Positions 53,016 through 62,707 of a stretch of 64,000 nt of DNA are shown piece after piece. The DNA lies in assembly GCA_905116865.2 (NCBI GenBank), contig CAJHNH020002457.1, forward strand, positions 1 through 64,000, in the 5' to 3' direction. How positions within the stretch are numbered: position 1 is the first letter of the stretch; the number at the start of each line of letters is the position of its first letter. The stretch is from Candidula unifasciata (taxonomy: Eukaryota > Mollusca > Gastropoda > Stylommatophora > Geomitridae). The notes beneath the pieces are model-generated. The model did not search any database. It had not been told where the DNA came from and worked only from the letters and a program-made list of their open reading frames with translations. The position numbers and the translations under genes were made by a program.

Positions 53016-53202
53016 GAACAAAGTCTTCTTTTTAGTATTTTGTTAACATCTATTGTGTGCCACTAGGTGGTGGCAGATTCAACAGACGAAAAGTAGCTTA
53101 GGATGTGCTCTTTCGATTGTTATCCTGTGATGTTGCAAAGTCTCAGGCTTTCAGTGACTTCCTTGATCCATATTCATCTCGGTCTCCCTCTGCTTCCTCT
53201 TT

Positions 53203-53366
53203 TATGATATTCATAATATGCATATCATCATATGATCATAACATGTTTTATTAGTAAAATACAACTGCTGTGCAAAAGATGGGTGATTGGAAGGCCCAAA
53301 TGTAAGGCGGGCCTGCATGCCCAATCTGTGACTCTTTGAAAATAAAGTTTGTTCGTTCGTCCTAGT
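53203..53366 (+). mobile_element. Retroposon-like repeat rep-H, copy 2
   Basis: It aligns end to end with 18048-18222 and shares the 'aaaataaagtttgttcgttc' tail. Confidence 0.7.
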
Positions 53367-53977
53367 GCTTCCATTTTGATGCTGTTCACTCTTACTGCTG
53401 GCATTGTTGAATTCATTCTGAGCAGTGGCTGAACCATTTTAGTGTTTGATTCTCAATTAATACAACAATGGGTCAGTGTCAGGGACCAGTTCTTAACTAA
53501 AAATATGGATTGTATGAGCTTGCAGTCATATAGTAAACAGCAGCTTTTTGCGGTGTACCCCACCCCAGGCAGGCCAACGAAACACTTGAATTTTCAGTGA
53601 CTTTAAATGACTGCTGTTTGGTCGGATCGCAATGATGAGTGGCCGTTTAATCAGACTGCGCGACAAGTGTATATTCATCATCACATCTTATGTTATGCTG
53701 TGTACTGTGATGTAATAAACTACTTTTCGACAGTTGTTTCCTGCTGTTTATCTTGGCAGTTGTGTGTTGGACTCATGTACTGCCAGTGTGTCTCCTACAC
53801 GGAATCCAACAGGATAGTTTTATCTCTTTATTTTCTTCATGCGATCTCTTCTGGTTTTGATCGCAGCCTTACTCAAACATCTCATTTCACAAGCACAGTA
53901 AGAAATGTACTACAGAATTATGACTATCCTTAGTAACTCTTTCTATCCATAATGATACACTGTATGTGAATAGAAGT
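53367..53977. other. No recognised gene
   Basis: A 108-residue plus-strand ORF (53607-53933) has no recognised domain. Confidence 0.3.
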
Positions 53978-54310
53978 GCTCCGTTGTACTTCTAACCCAA
54001 GTCTGAGTCCGAAGCAGCTCAGGGCAGTGCAAGGGCTCCGTAGCACCGGTGTGGTTCCTGAAATATTCTGGGTAGCTTTTTAACTCTAAATTTTGCCCGG
54101 GCAGCGCCGTTAGGCTACTCTTTTCTTTTCCAACTGCCAAGGGAATTTTACAATTCACACGGGCCTCCAATCTCATCTACCCTGAGACGAGGGGAAATTA
54201 CTAGAAGAAGCCCACGTGAAAAAAGATTTCACCAGGGCTTGAACCCTGGACCTCTAGCACTCGAGGCGGACACCATGCCTCGAGACCATGCAGCCCCCCC
54301 CCCCCCCCCC
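53978..54310 (-). mobile_element. tRNA-derived SINE-C, copy 2, full head
   Basis: On the minus strand: a G20 run, then 'gctgcatggtctcgaggcat' (A-box region), 'gtccagggttcaagccctgg' (B box 'gggttcaagccc'), then 'cacgtgggcttctagtaatt', 'tagcctaacggcgctgcccg' and 'acttgggttagaagtacaac'. It matches 54511-54895 throughout and 19806-20030 in the body. Confidence 0.85.
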
Positions 54311-54510
54311 AATTAAATAATGAGACTGATTTTATCATGGCCAAAACAAGCAGGTCATCCAAACAGGAACTATTCTCAATGATTTGGCAAAACTGTAATA
54401 CTGCCTGGTCTGCAGATAAGTAACCTGCCATTTTATTTAGCTAGTGCAAGATGCATCAATACACATGCAGCAAGGAGCGAAGGGCAAACATTAAATTATG
54501 TTTCAAATTC
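54311..54510 (+). pseudogene. Mariner 5' end between two SINE-C copies
   Basis: Starts 'aattaaataatgagactgat', which matches the inner part of the mariner family 1 terminal repeat, then 'ttatcatggccaaaacaagc' (compare 25110-25140) and 'gggcaaacattaaattatgt' near the start of the transposase. The outermost bases of the terminal repeat are missing, replaced by the SINE. Confidence 0.65.
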
Positions 54511-54895
54511 GGGGGGGGGGGGGGGCTGCGTGGTATTAAGGCATGGCATCTGCCTCGAGTGCTGCAGGTCTCAGGTTAAATCCCTGGTAAAGGCTGGGAT
54601 TCTCTTTTACGTGGGCGTCTAGTAATTTTCCCCTGTCTCTGGGTAGTAAGATCGAACACGTGTGTGTATTGCTGTGCATGGAAAAATATCCCTTGGCAGT
54701 TTGAAAAAAAAAAATTAGCCTAATAGAGCTGCCCAGGGCAAAATTTGGAGTTTAATATCTACCCAAACTATTTCAGGATCCTTGTTGGTGCAACGGAGTC
54801 CATGCACTGCGCTGAGATTCTTCTGACTCAGGCTTGAGTAAGAAGTAGAACAAAGCGCTTATGGGTTACTACCCTTGAGCCATGATGCCGATCCA
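54511..54895 (+). mobile_element. tRNA-derived SINE-C, copy 3, full length
   Basis: A G15 run, then 'ctgcgtggtattaaggcatg' (A box region), B box 'caggttaaatccctgg', 'acgtgggcgtctagtaattt', 'tagcctaatagagctgccca', 'acggagtccatgcactgcgc' and 'cttatgggttactaccc'. Same family as 53978-54310 in opposite orientation. Confidence 0.85.
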
Positions 54896-54964
54896 TAGCC
54901 TTAACCTAAATCTTAACTCTGAGAAGTGTTCTTTATATAGATGAATTGATGCGCTAAATTTATG

Positions 54965-55300
54965 AGAATAAATTTTTTATAAAATCCGGCATCCAACTTT
55001 TCTGCCATCATTCTCTCTGTCAGACATCGGTCTTCGTCTATCTGTTCTGACGTAAGCAATAAGCTTATCATTACGAACCGAAACTAGATGTCTCGGCCCA
55101 GCTTCATCTTCAATCTTTTCCACACCAGTTTTGAATCGTGAACACCACCTGATGCACAAGACAAATGTTGACATCCATTAACTTGTCTCATCAATTCAAC
55201 TATCACAAAAGCTCTTTGCCAAGTTTGAAACAAAAATTTAATGTTTGCATTTGGCTCTATGCTGCACATGTAACACGATGCAACCTTTTCTAGCTAAACA
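54965..55300 (-). pseudogene. Mariner-like transposase N-terminus, family 3
   Basis: Minus-strand frames give 'FQTWQRAFVIVELMRQVNG', then 'SRFKTGVEKIEDEAGPRHLV', 'SVRNDKLIAYVRTDRRRPMS' and 'DRENDGRKVGCRIL'. This order matches the N-terminal DNA-binding part of SETMAR-like mariner transposases, with one frameshift at about 55140. The sequence differs from families 1 and 2. No catalytic region is seen. Confidence 0.65.
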
Positions 55301-55539
55301 AAATGGTGGGTTACTTGTTATGTGCCGACCAGCGTGGCATTATAATTTTGATAAGATTAAAGTAAAATGCCTGTTTGATTAATATGCTTTGCCTCAAGGA
55401 TGGCATTCTTATTTTGGCCACAATATCAGTATTGTAATTTACTTGCTGAACTGAATTCTGTTTTGTCTCATCAGGTACATTACTACAGTTACATACACTG
55501 GTTATCTCTAATACTCCATTTTCATGTAACTGCACTATG
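55301..55539. other. No recognised feature
   Basis: Likely the 5' flank of the mariner relic; unassigned. Confidence 0.3.
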
Positions 55540-55770
55540 TCCTTCGCTAGAGGCTAACCTGCAGATCGAAAGATCTAGGTTCTGGTCATCATGGAGCCGC
55601 ACTAGTTTAAAAAATGACCTTGGCTCCAAGGTCAACCCAGTCTTAAACTGATACCAGGCAAAGTCATAGGAAGTGGGTGGTGTGATGCTGACCACTTAAC
55701 ACACCAAGTGCCGTTTGTTCTATAAAATATAGGTCTAGCCCTATATGCCCAATAGGCCTGAAGGCGTGGG
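55540..55770 (+). mobile_element. tRNA-derived SINE-F, copy 3
   Basis: 'aatgaccttggctccaaggt', 'caacccagtcttaaactgat', 'cacttaacacaccaagtgcc' and 'ggtctagccctatatgccca' match SINE-F copies at 37670-37842 and 38758-39001 (both -). Confidence 0.7.
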
Positions 55771-56319
55771 AAAGAGTGCTTTACTTATGTCTCGTAAAGA
55801 AGATCATCTTAAGAGATGCCCTAATCATAAAGTTGATCATCTCTCAGGGAAGCAGCCGTAGCAGCCAGTCTATCAGACTGCACTGGTAGGTGTGTACTTT
55901 AACCCTTCAGGACAGCAGCTTGCCCGATTAACTCTTCAAGGATGAGTATCCTCCATGTTCAAATTTGGAAGCTCTCTTTAACAGCTTAGCAGTTTACACT
56001 GGGGCCCCTGACTGTTACACAGTAACCTGAATATTAATTTCTTCGCTTTGTGTTGAACAGGACTCATTTTAGTGCCATAGAGAATGGCCTTACTAAATGA
56101 TGTCACAAAATGTATACATAAATGTTAAATATACTGACCTCATATTTTAATTTATGCAGAAAGATTATTTCTTCTCCTGTCAAATATAACAAAGATGAAC
56201 TGAAATAGAAACGAATGTGAAATTCTGTTAATTCATGAAATTTTAAAAGGCATTAATGAAGCAACATGCAACTGTTTTGTTGTTGACGTTTTTCATGTTG
56301 TTAGTGAATAATTGTTTCC
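55771..56319. other. No recognised feature
   Basis: Unassigned sequence. Confidence 0.3.
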
Positions 56320-56582
56320 CCTTCCAACTATACTGTCTATGTATGTACATTTACTTACAGCTATATGTCTGTGTATGTACAACTGCAACTATATGTCTGT
56401 TATGACAATTTCAACCATGTCTATGTATGTACATTTACAACCATGTTTATGTATGTACATTTACAACCATGTTATGAAGATACATTTACAATCATTTATC
56501 TATGTACGTACATTTACAACCATATGTCTATGTATGTATATGCACACCATATATCTATGTATGTACATTTACAACCATGTAA
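56320..56582 (+). repeat. Minisatellite of about 26 bp, about nine copies
   Basis: Unit 'tctatgtatgtacatttaca' plus 'accatg', with length variants. The ORFs (repeated YVHLQPC-type motifs) are artefacts of the array. Confidence 0.85.
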
Positions 56583-57076
56583 GTATAACAGTTTTCTGTT
56601 TATTCCAGCTCATGCTGAATGTTGTAACCAGTAAACGTAACATTTAAATGAAACCTGACTTTTGATTTGACTATGGTAAACTACTTTTCTTTGTGGCAAA
56701 AATTTGTATGGCAAAAGTACCTTTTTCTAATAGATGCATTTTTTTTAACAAGGAGTTTACTTAATTCTCCTAAAAGCTAAGTTGTTAAATGCAGTCTTAT
56801 ATGATAAGGCATCACAAAAGCATTCTCTCTAGGTATGCAAACCATCTGATTTGCTGTCTTTACATGTAATTTAGAACTGGTTCTGTGCCAAATTCTTTCT
56901 CTTATTTCTGATTTAGTCTCATCTGGTCACTTCTGCAACCATTCTCAGACATCTCATTTCCATGGTAACTTAGTTTCTTTTATGGTTTGTTGTGAGTGAT
57001 CATGTCTGGCACTGTTAGCATAGAATAGGAATGAATATGCTTTGTATGAAATGTTTTTTTGTGTTGATGGGGATTG
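56583..57076. other. No recognised feature
   Basis: Unassigned, AT-rich. Confidence 0.3.
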
Positions 57077-57530
57077 CCTTAAGCTGTAAGAGAGGGGGCT
57101 AGCTTTCCCAATACTTGGCCAGCTTTACTGCATCGGATGTCAATTTCTTCGTCCAATTTACCATCTTCAGTGAATGTTGTTCCAAGATATTTCAACTCAG
57201 AAGCCTGTTAAATATATGTATGCTCTGATGCTATATTTAAACTCTGCTTCTTTCTCACCACTGGCACTACTTCTGTCTTCTCGATGTCGATTTTCAAATT
57301 ATATGATTTACATTCTTCAGTCATGGATGCAAGATGTTGTAAATTCATTACTATATCTGCAATCAAGGCCTGGTCATCAGCAAAGAGTAATTCGTTTATG
57401 TTACTATTATTTTCATTCCTAGGCTTGGCATATTTGCTTATACTGTCAATGTAGCTGATAAACAGAAGTGGTGATAAGTCACATCTCTGCCTTACTCTAG
57501 ATGTTAGATATTTCTCTGTGCTGATCAGGA
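57077..57530 (-). pseudogene. LINE reverse transcriptase fragment
   Basis: The minus strand reads 'SRVRQRCDLSPLLFISYIDS', 'NELLFADDQALIADI' with the catalytic FADD box, 'LKIDIEKTEVVPVVRKKQSL', then, after a frameshift, 'SELKYLGTTFTEDGKLDEEI' and 'GKLAPSL'. It is a truncated, lightly damaged piece of an endonuclease-reverse-transcriptase LINE, related to 20630-21600. Confidence 0.85.
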
Positions 57531-57670
57531 CTGTGTTATGCCATAAGACAATTACTAAAACACCTGACATCATTAAACAATAAAAGAACAAGTACAAGAA
57601 GAAGAAGACTGCAAAAGAAACAAACAAGCAGAGTTGAGGATAAACAAGAAAAAGAAAATGAGCCACTCAC

Positions 57671-57846
57671 TTTTCTAAACTGTACTTTGTAAGCCACATA
57701 GTGATTTCCCCCTTGGTCCACATTTTGATGCCCTCCTCATCTATGTCTAAAGATTGTCCTCTAGGAGCATGAGAGGCAGTTCCATTTGTGTGAGACTGGA
57801 TAACTGGTTCAGGTGCCTCATGGCTGCTTGATGATGGAGACGCTCT
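57671..57846 (-). CDS. Candidate internal exon, unknown gene
   Basis: The minus strand shows an acceptor ('atgttattctttag'), 176 bp of open frame reading 'RASPSSSSHEAPEPVIQSHT', 'NGTASHAPRGQSLDIDEEGI' and 'KMWTKGEITMWLTKYSLEK', then a consensus donor 'aaaagtgagt'. The C-terminal part (W..GEI..WL..Y.LE) has a helical, SAM-domain-like rhythm, but I would not assign a domain from that alone. It does not look like transposon sequence. A LINE of the same strand lies in the presumed intron just downstream. Confidence 0.5.
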
Positions 57847-57989
57847 CTAAAGAATAACATTGCCAATATCAATTTCAGATTAACAGTCTGTATAAACAGA
57901 GAAACAAGTAAACACTGCTGTAATGATTCTATCTACAAACTAGTCTATAGCTTGAGTGTTGTGTATTCAGTTTCATAATTCCAACATAC

Positions 57990-58080
57990 CATCGCTTGAA
58001 GTCAGCTGCAGGAGATTTGATAACAGACTGCTTTGCATTGATCAGGAGCATCAAACTGTTCAGAAAGCTATGGCCAACTA
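57990..58080 (-). CDS. Possible upstream exon, uncertain
   Basis: Between an acceptor ('cttttattttag') and donor ('cgatg|gtatgt'), only one frame is open: 'VGHSFLNSLMLLINAKQSVI' plus 'KSPAADFKR'. Direct joining to 57846 would create TGA at the junction, so either the exons are not adjacent, the gene is broken, or this is a chance exon. Confidence 0.25.
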
Positions 58081-58569
58081 CTAAAATAAAAGAGCCTAGT
58101 AAAACCACAAACTGCCAATAATGCCGGTGCTAGAATGAGACTTAGTCAAGGATGAGCAGGTAATATACACAATCCACTCTCATACAATTTTTATATTTAC
58201 ATCTATTTATATCTATGCATATATTTATGTGGGCGCATATTGTAAAGCTTCAGTCATACCCAATAAGACATTAAAACTTTACAGCAGTCTTTCCAGTCTA
58301 AAATGTTTTACGAGGGGCATACTAAAAAAAAATCACATTAAAATGAAACAAAATTTGATGATGTTATGTTATTGATTTACGTCTGTGCACACTGGTCATT
58401 ACTATACATGTTCAGTCCTCCAATGCAGCAGCCACTCCAAGATACCTCAACCGATTGTTTTCATGAGGAGTTGGTTAAAGTATCTATCTCCTCAAAGACG
58501 GCATAGCCATGATTCACTAAGCTCAACTCCTCGGTCACACGTTTAAGCATCAGAGATTCGCCATTATTC
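58081..58569. other. No recognised feature
   Basis: Unassigned. 'ttacgaggggcatact' at about 58310 looks like a mariner-type terminus but has no partner that I can find. Confidence 0.3.
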
Positions 58570-58865
58570 CTTAACTTAGTCTGTACAGCGTTGATGATAT
58601 CAGCTCTCACCATGCTCATTCCCGTTTGCATGGCGAATTACTTGCCAGCTGTCAGGTCTTTCACTACCATTTACTCCTGTGTGCCCAAGCTTGCAGATCC
58701 AGATGGTAGAGGCGAACTGCAACTTCTGTTTTCTATCCAGTCGAAGCATAGACTACATGCAGTGATTTTCTGATGCATGTTCACTGAGTCTGAAACTATT
58801 ACAGCCATGTATAGCCCCTTGTTCTGCTACCCATGAGAGTGCTCTAGAAAGCTCTATGGTCATGT
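58570..58865 (-). pseudogene. LINE RNase H relic
   Basis: On the minus strand: 'MTIELSRALSWVAEQGAIHG' (with the catalytic Glu), then, after breaks, 'LDRKQKLQFASTIWI' and 'LGHTGVNGSERPDSWQ', matching the H-x-G-x2-G-N-E-x-A-D end of RNase H with substitutions. Stops are present. Confidence 0.6.
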
Positions 58866-59040
58866 TTAACATAGTTATAATTTAATGAATTAAGAGTTGA
58901 TGTGTCTGCACTCAGGGCATTCCCACACGGGCTCTGTCCCCTTCAACAGTAGCCAACAAAGATTTCTCATACTGATAGTGCCAGTTGTAACCAGATTAAA
59001 AGTCAGCCTGTACTTTCTGGTGTTTGTTGAAAGCTGTTCA

Positions 59041-59250
59041 GACCCTCTGCTCACTACCTGCTGACTCAGTCTCTCGAGTCATGCATTCTGCTCTGCTGTT
59101 CACTTGATCCCAGAGATCTTTCACCATGTCCATTTCATTATAAAGTAGCTCACTGACCAGAGCAGCAGCATCCAATCTGTCAGCATGCTTATTATCCCCA
59201 ACGCTAGAATACCCCAGGAAGAAAATCCAAGTTTTATTCCTGATCATGTA
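59041..59250 (-). pseudogene. Second LINE RNase H relic
   Basis: 'KTWIFFLGYSSVGDNKHADR' then 'LDAAALVSELLYNEMDMVKD' and 'LWDQVNSRAE'. This is again the end of an RNase H domain and its tail. It lies 5' of the relic at 58570-58865, and both contain the same domain end, so they are two insertions or one rearranged copy. Confidence 0.65.
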
Positions 59251-59700
59251 ACATGAACCAGCTGTATGACAATATATGAGATGTAAGAAACTGTAAAGTA
59301 ATAACTATAAGTAGTAGCACCAAGAAGAAACCAACACAATAAACTTCAATGCAAACACAGTAACATGAAAAAGTAGAAAGCTTCTCTCAATTATAACTAA
59401 TGGGAATGAACAGAACATCTCTTATAAAATTACTACAACTGCATGTAAAGACTATAATTAGATTTTGCAGCTAAAATATTTGAGTCATAAGGCAGCCAAA
59501 CCAACCTTCCTTAGTTACCTCTCACAATATGCATGGAAGTTTATAATACAGCCATTATTTGCTTCCCTTTTAGGCCCTGGTAATAAACAGGCACCACCTC
59601 ATTATGCTGTGGCCCCATTCAGGTCTTTAGCTGCAGGTGATTCGGCAGCAGACCACTTTGTATTAATCAACGAATTTCCCGTGTAGGTACCAGGGCCCCA
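59251..59700. other. No recognised feature
   Basis: A 73-residue plus ORF (59465-59686) ends in 'AADHFVLINEFPV' and shows no recognised domain. Confidence 0.3.
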
Positions 59701-59751
59701 CTGTGCAGAGAAAAATAATACACCCAATGCCAACCCCCCCACCCCCCCCCC

Positions 59752-60345
59752 CCCCATGTCATTCAGTCACTATGTCATTCAGTCACTATGTCATTCAGTG
59801 CAGACCTGATAAGGAGAACTCACTGTGGAAGAGGCTGGGGCCTCACTATGTCATTCAGTGCAGACCTGATAAGGAGAACTCACTGTGGAAGAGACTGGGG
59901 CCTCACTATGCCATTCAGTGCAGACCTGAAAAGGAGAACACACTATGAAAGAGAAGGGGCCTCACTTTGTCATTCAGTGCAGACCTGAAAAGGAGAACAC
60001 ACTATGAAAGAGACAGGGGCCTCACTTTGTCATTCAGTGCAGACCTGAAAAGGAGAACACACTATGAAAGAGACAGGGGCCTCACTTTGTCATTCAGTGC
60101 AGACCTGAAAAGGAGAACACACTATGAAAGAGACAGGGGCCTCACTATGTCATTCAGTGCAGACCTGAAAAGGAGAACACACTATGAAAGAGACAGGGGC
60201 CTCACTTTGTCATTCAGTGCAGACCTGATAAGGAGAACTCACTGTGGAAGAGACAGGGGCCTCACTATTTCATTCAGTGCAGACCCGATAAGAACTTACT
60301 GTGGAAGAGACTGGGGCCTATGTCATTCAGTGCAGACCTGCTAAA
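59752..60345 (+). repeat. 60-bp minisatellite, about nine copies
   Basis: The unit contains 'cattcagtgcagacctgaaa', 'aggagaacacactatgaaag' and 'agacaggggcctcactttgt'. Two subtypes differ in 'gataaggagaactcactgtg' versus 'gaaaaggagaacacactatg'. Subtypes are grouped: the former at both ends and the latter in the middle. The 60-bp length gives a 20-residue in-frame repeat, but the array has no surrounding gene structure. Confidence 0.95.
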
Positions 60346-60391
60346 AAGAGAACTCAACAGGGGCACAATAAATAGTATCACGGCTATCCTC

Positions 60392-60793
60392 CGAATAACG
60401 GTCCCCAATTATCGAGGCCGAAAATATACCCTAATAGGACCTCAGTTACATGTAAATTGCGAACCTCTTCCGGCGACTACACAGCATACCGCCGAGAGTA
60501 TCTCCCGTGCCGCTACACGTGGCTAAACTAGATAGCTGGGACTCACAAGCAAATAAAAAGGAGGAAGCTGCATGAGATGCGGTAGCTGCTGCTCATGAGT
60601 CCCAGCCATCTAGTTAAGCCCTGCTCCGAGTCGCACGCAGCGGCACGGGAGATACTCTTGGCAGTGACTTTAACTCAGTGGAAGCTTTTTTCGCGGTATG
60701 CTGTGTAGTCGCCGGAAGAGGTCCGCAATTTACATGTAACTGAGGCCCTGTTAGGGTATATTTTCTGTCTTCATAATTTGGGACTGTTATTCT
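60392..60793. mobile_element. Long inverted-repeat (foldback) element
   Basis: The left arm (60392-60549) and right arm (60593-60793) are near-perfect reverse complements around a 43-bp centre: 'ctcttccggcgactacacag' pairs with 'ctgtgtagtcgccggaagag', and 'agtatctcccgtgccgct' pairs with 'agcggcacgggagatact'. The right arm has a 34-bp insertion (about 60656-60690). It would form a strong hairpin. No coding frame; no clear target duplication. Confidence 0.9.
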
Positions 60794-60916
60794 GATTATA
60801 ATGAATTAGCATTGGAATGTTGAATATGATAGATGTTTGACATGGAACATATGTAAACAACCAAGAATTTACAAAGTTGGCACAAATATCTAGAAAATAA
60901 CAGCACTGTTTACACT

Positions 60917-61429
60917 TTAAAATGAAAAAGCTGCAATTGTTAGCACCTCCTCCTTCCATGACTCAGTAGCCGTTTCATTAACAGAATATCTTTCGTCGAA
61001 AACGGGAAGGCTTTCCCCACACACAACTTTGTTATAATTAATGTTGTGGCGTTTTTTAAAACGACTCAGCCAGCCAGGAGTACATTTCCATCCAGTCCGC
61101 CCTTCCAAAAGTGCTAATTCTTCTGCCTTTGCAGTAAGTATAGGCCCATTAACAGGAATATCGGCTGATCTCGCCATGGTGAACCATTTTAGGAGGGCCT
61201 TGTCAACTACATGACACTCTGCTTTTCGGGCCTTCATTCGGTGACAATCAACTTGCCCGCCATAAAACATTTTTCTGTACCGGTCCTTATTTTTAATTAT
61301 TCCTGAAAGCGTAGACTTTGGAATGTCGAATTCCTTTGCTATTTCCATTTTCTTTTTGCCACTATTTTCAACTTCTTGTAATAGCTCAATCTTTCTTTTC
61401 AAAGATATAGATTTTAACTTTCCAGCCAT
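60917..61429 (-). CDS. Pogo/Tigger-type protein, DNA-binding domains only
   Basis: An intact 170-residue frame from the ATG at 61429. Residues about 6-50 form the psq-type helix-turn-helix ('RKIELLQEVENSGKKKMEIA', 'FDIPKSTLSGIIKNKDRY'). Residues about 75-140 form the second, CENP-B-like DNA-binding domain ('VDKALLKWFTMARSADIPVN', 'GWKCTPGWLSRFKKRHNI'). The frame then ends 'WKEEVLTIAAFSF' with a stop, before the DDE catalytic domain that full Tigger transposases of about 500 residues carry. The 3' side holds no catalytic motif. It is either a truncated transposon or a domesticated DNA-binding gene. A candidate terminal repeat (about 61588-61625, 'cgttataaacggattccgc') lies 5' of it. Confidence 0.75.
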   Translation of the reverse strand: MAGKLKSISLKRKIELLQEVENSGKKKMEIAKEFDIPKSTLSGIIKNKDRYRKMFYGGQVDCHRMKARKAECHVVDKALLKWFTMARSADIPVNGPILTAKAEELALLEGRTGWKCTPGWLSRFKKRHNINYNKVVCGESLPVFDERYSVNETATESWKEEVLTIAAFSF

Positions 61430-62082
61430 TTTTTTTAGAGAGGGGAAATAACTCAAATTCTAACTTCGGCGACAAGCACCATTTCCGAAAATAACCGAAA
61501 CGTTGTACAAATGTCATATTTCAGGAAAACATTGTGTCGTAAGCAGATAATGATTTAGTCAAGACATGTTTGATCGCTCAACATATCCGACAATTCGTTA
61601 TAAACGGATTCCGCTCAAACCTAATAATTCTTTTTTTTTTTTTTTTTACAAAGCCAAATAAAAAAATTGCTGGGGATAAACAAATTGTTCTCCACTGCAG
61701 GAATTCGCCATATCAGAGATCGCATTAGGCTTTATCTATCTGCACTGTATTCCTAAAGACACCAGTAGTACACTGTTGCCAACCTTCACTGTAAAGACGG
61801 TACATAATTTTCTTACCGTACCTTACTGTTGCTTGTGAAGACTGAGCATTTCTGGGTCTTTCATAAGTGCTATAAAACTGATTCAAACACTCTTTCCTTA
61901 TCGTGGAGAGTTTCATACGTTGACTGTGTCGTTCATAGTACATATTTATAACTTTCTCCTATCACAGACCACTGTTACATTAACTCATATCAGAAGTGTT
62001 GGTTTTACTCCTGCTACTCCACAATGTTACCTCTTTGGGCTATTTAGAAAAGGGGCCAAAAAAAGGGAGGGGTTACTTTCGG
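61430..62082. other. No recognised gene
   Basis: Contains the possible Tigger-type terminus (61588-61625) and a T-run (61631-61648). A 72-residue minus ORF (61725-61943) has no recognised domain. Confidence 0.3.
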
Positions 62083-62277
62083 CTAGAACTTAACATGATC
62101 GAAGGAGTTAAAGGCGTGTACTGAAACAGCTATTACTACAGCATTACTGATCCAGTCAGTAAGTAGCATGTCCTTTGCAGAACCTTGCTCCCATAACAAC
62201 CTCCCAGAAAACTTCTCGATCACAAGCAAGACGTCCCGCGCCCGATACGATACCCCTATCAAGTGATAATCCGCCAC
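62083..62277 (-). other. Unidentified 64-residue open frame
   Basis: A compact, non-repetitive minus-strand frame ('GRLLWEQGSAKDMLLTDWIS', 'NAVVIAVSVHAFNSFDHVKF'). It has no ATG of its own in frame at the 5' end. It could be a downstream exon of the gene starting at 62707 or a transposon scrap. No function proposed. Confidence 0.2.
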
Positions 62278-62410
62278 ATCCTACACTCATCTTTCTCTTT
62301 TCCCATACTAACCCTGTATTACTTTAAAATCGTCGTTTGCGACTGAAAACTCCATTCTGCCTAACCGTGACACATAATTATGTGTGATTAATAGCATACT
62401 TAGTACGTAC

Positions 62411-62707
62411 CTCAATTGTGACAACTGGTTTTATATCAGGAGACTCGGACAGTGCGTTGATACCGATGACATTAGGCTGCAGCGAAAAGCAGGACCCTAT
62501 CCTTACTGTACGCTGAGATGACGCAACTAATGATTTGTGTTTCTTGCCTGCCGCGTGCGATCGTAATGCGCTCTCTCCCATGGTAACAATACCAATCTTC
62601 TTTTCACACAGTGTGCATCCAGCAAAATGGTCGTTTGTCGTCCGGGCTATCCAGCTGCTATATTTTGGCATACGCAGCCACCTTTCCTGAAAACGGCAAC
62701 CAGACAT
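62411..62707 (-). CDS. First coding exon, zinc-finger protein of transposon-like class
   Basis: From the ATG at 62707 the minus strand encodes 99 residues and then a consensus donor 'ttgag|gtacgtac' (GT at 62410-62409), so the exon ends in phase 0. Residues about 31-57 form a zinc finger 'CTLCEKKIGIVTMGESALRS' plus 'HAAGKKH' (C-x2-C ... H-x5-H), preceded by 'FQERWL' and 'YSSWIARTT'. This N-terminal type occurs in animal proteins derived from, or linked to, hAT-like transposons. The following exons are not identified in the window; the pogo-type ORF at 60917-61429 lies 1 kb downstream on the same strand and could be coincidental. Confidence 0.6.

Noticed and set aside
56312..56647. 111-residue ORF in the 26-bp minisatellite
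   Set aside because: Artefact of the tandem array.
59788..60344. Repeat protein with 20-residue units
   Set aside because: The unit is exactly 60 bp so frames persist; more than one frame is open and there is no gene structure.
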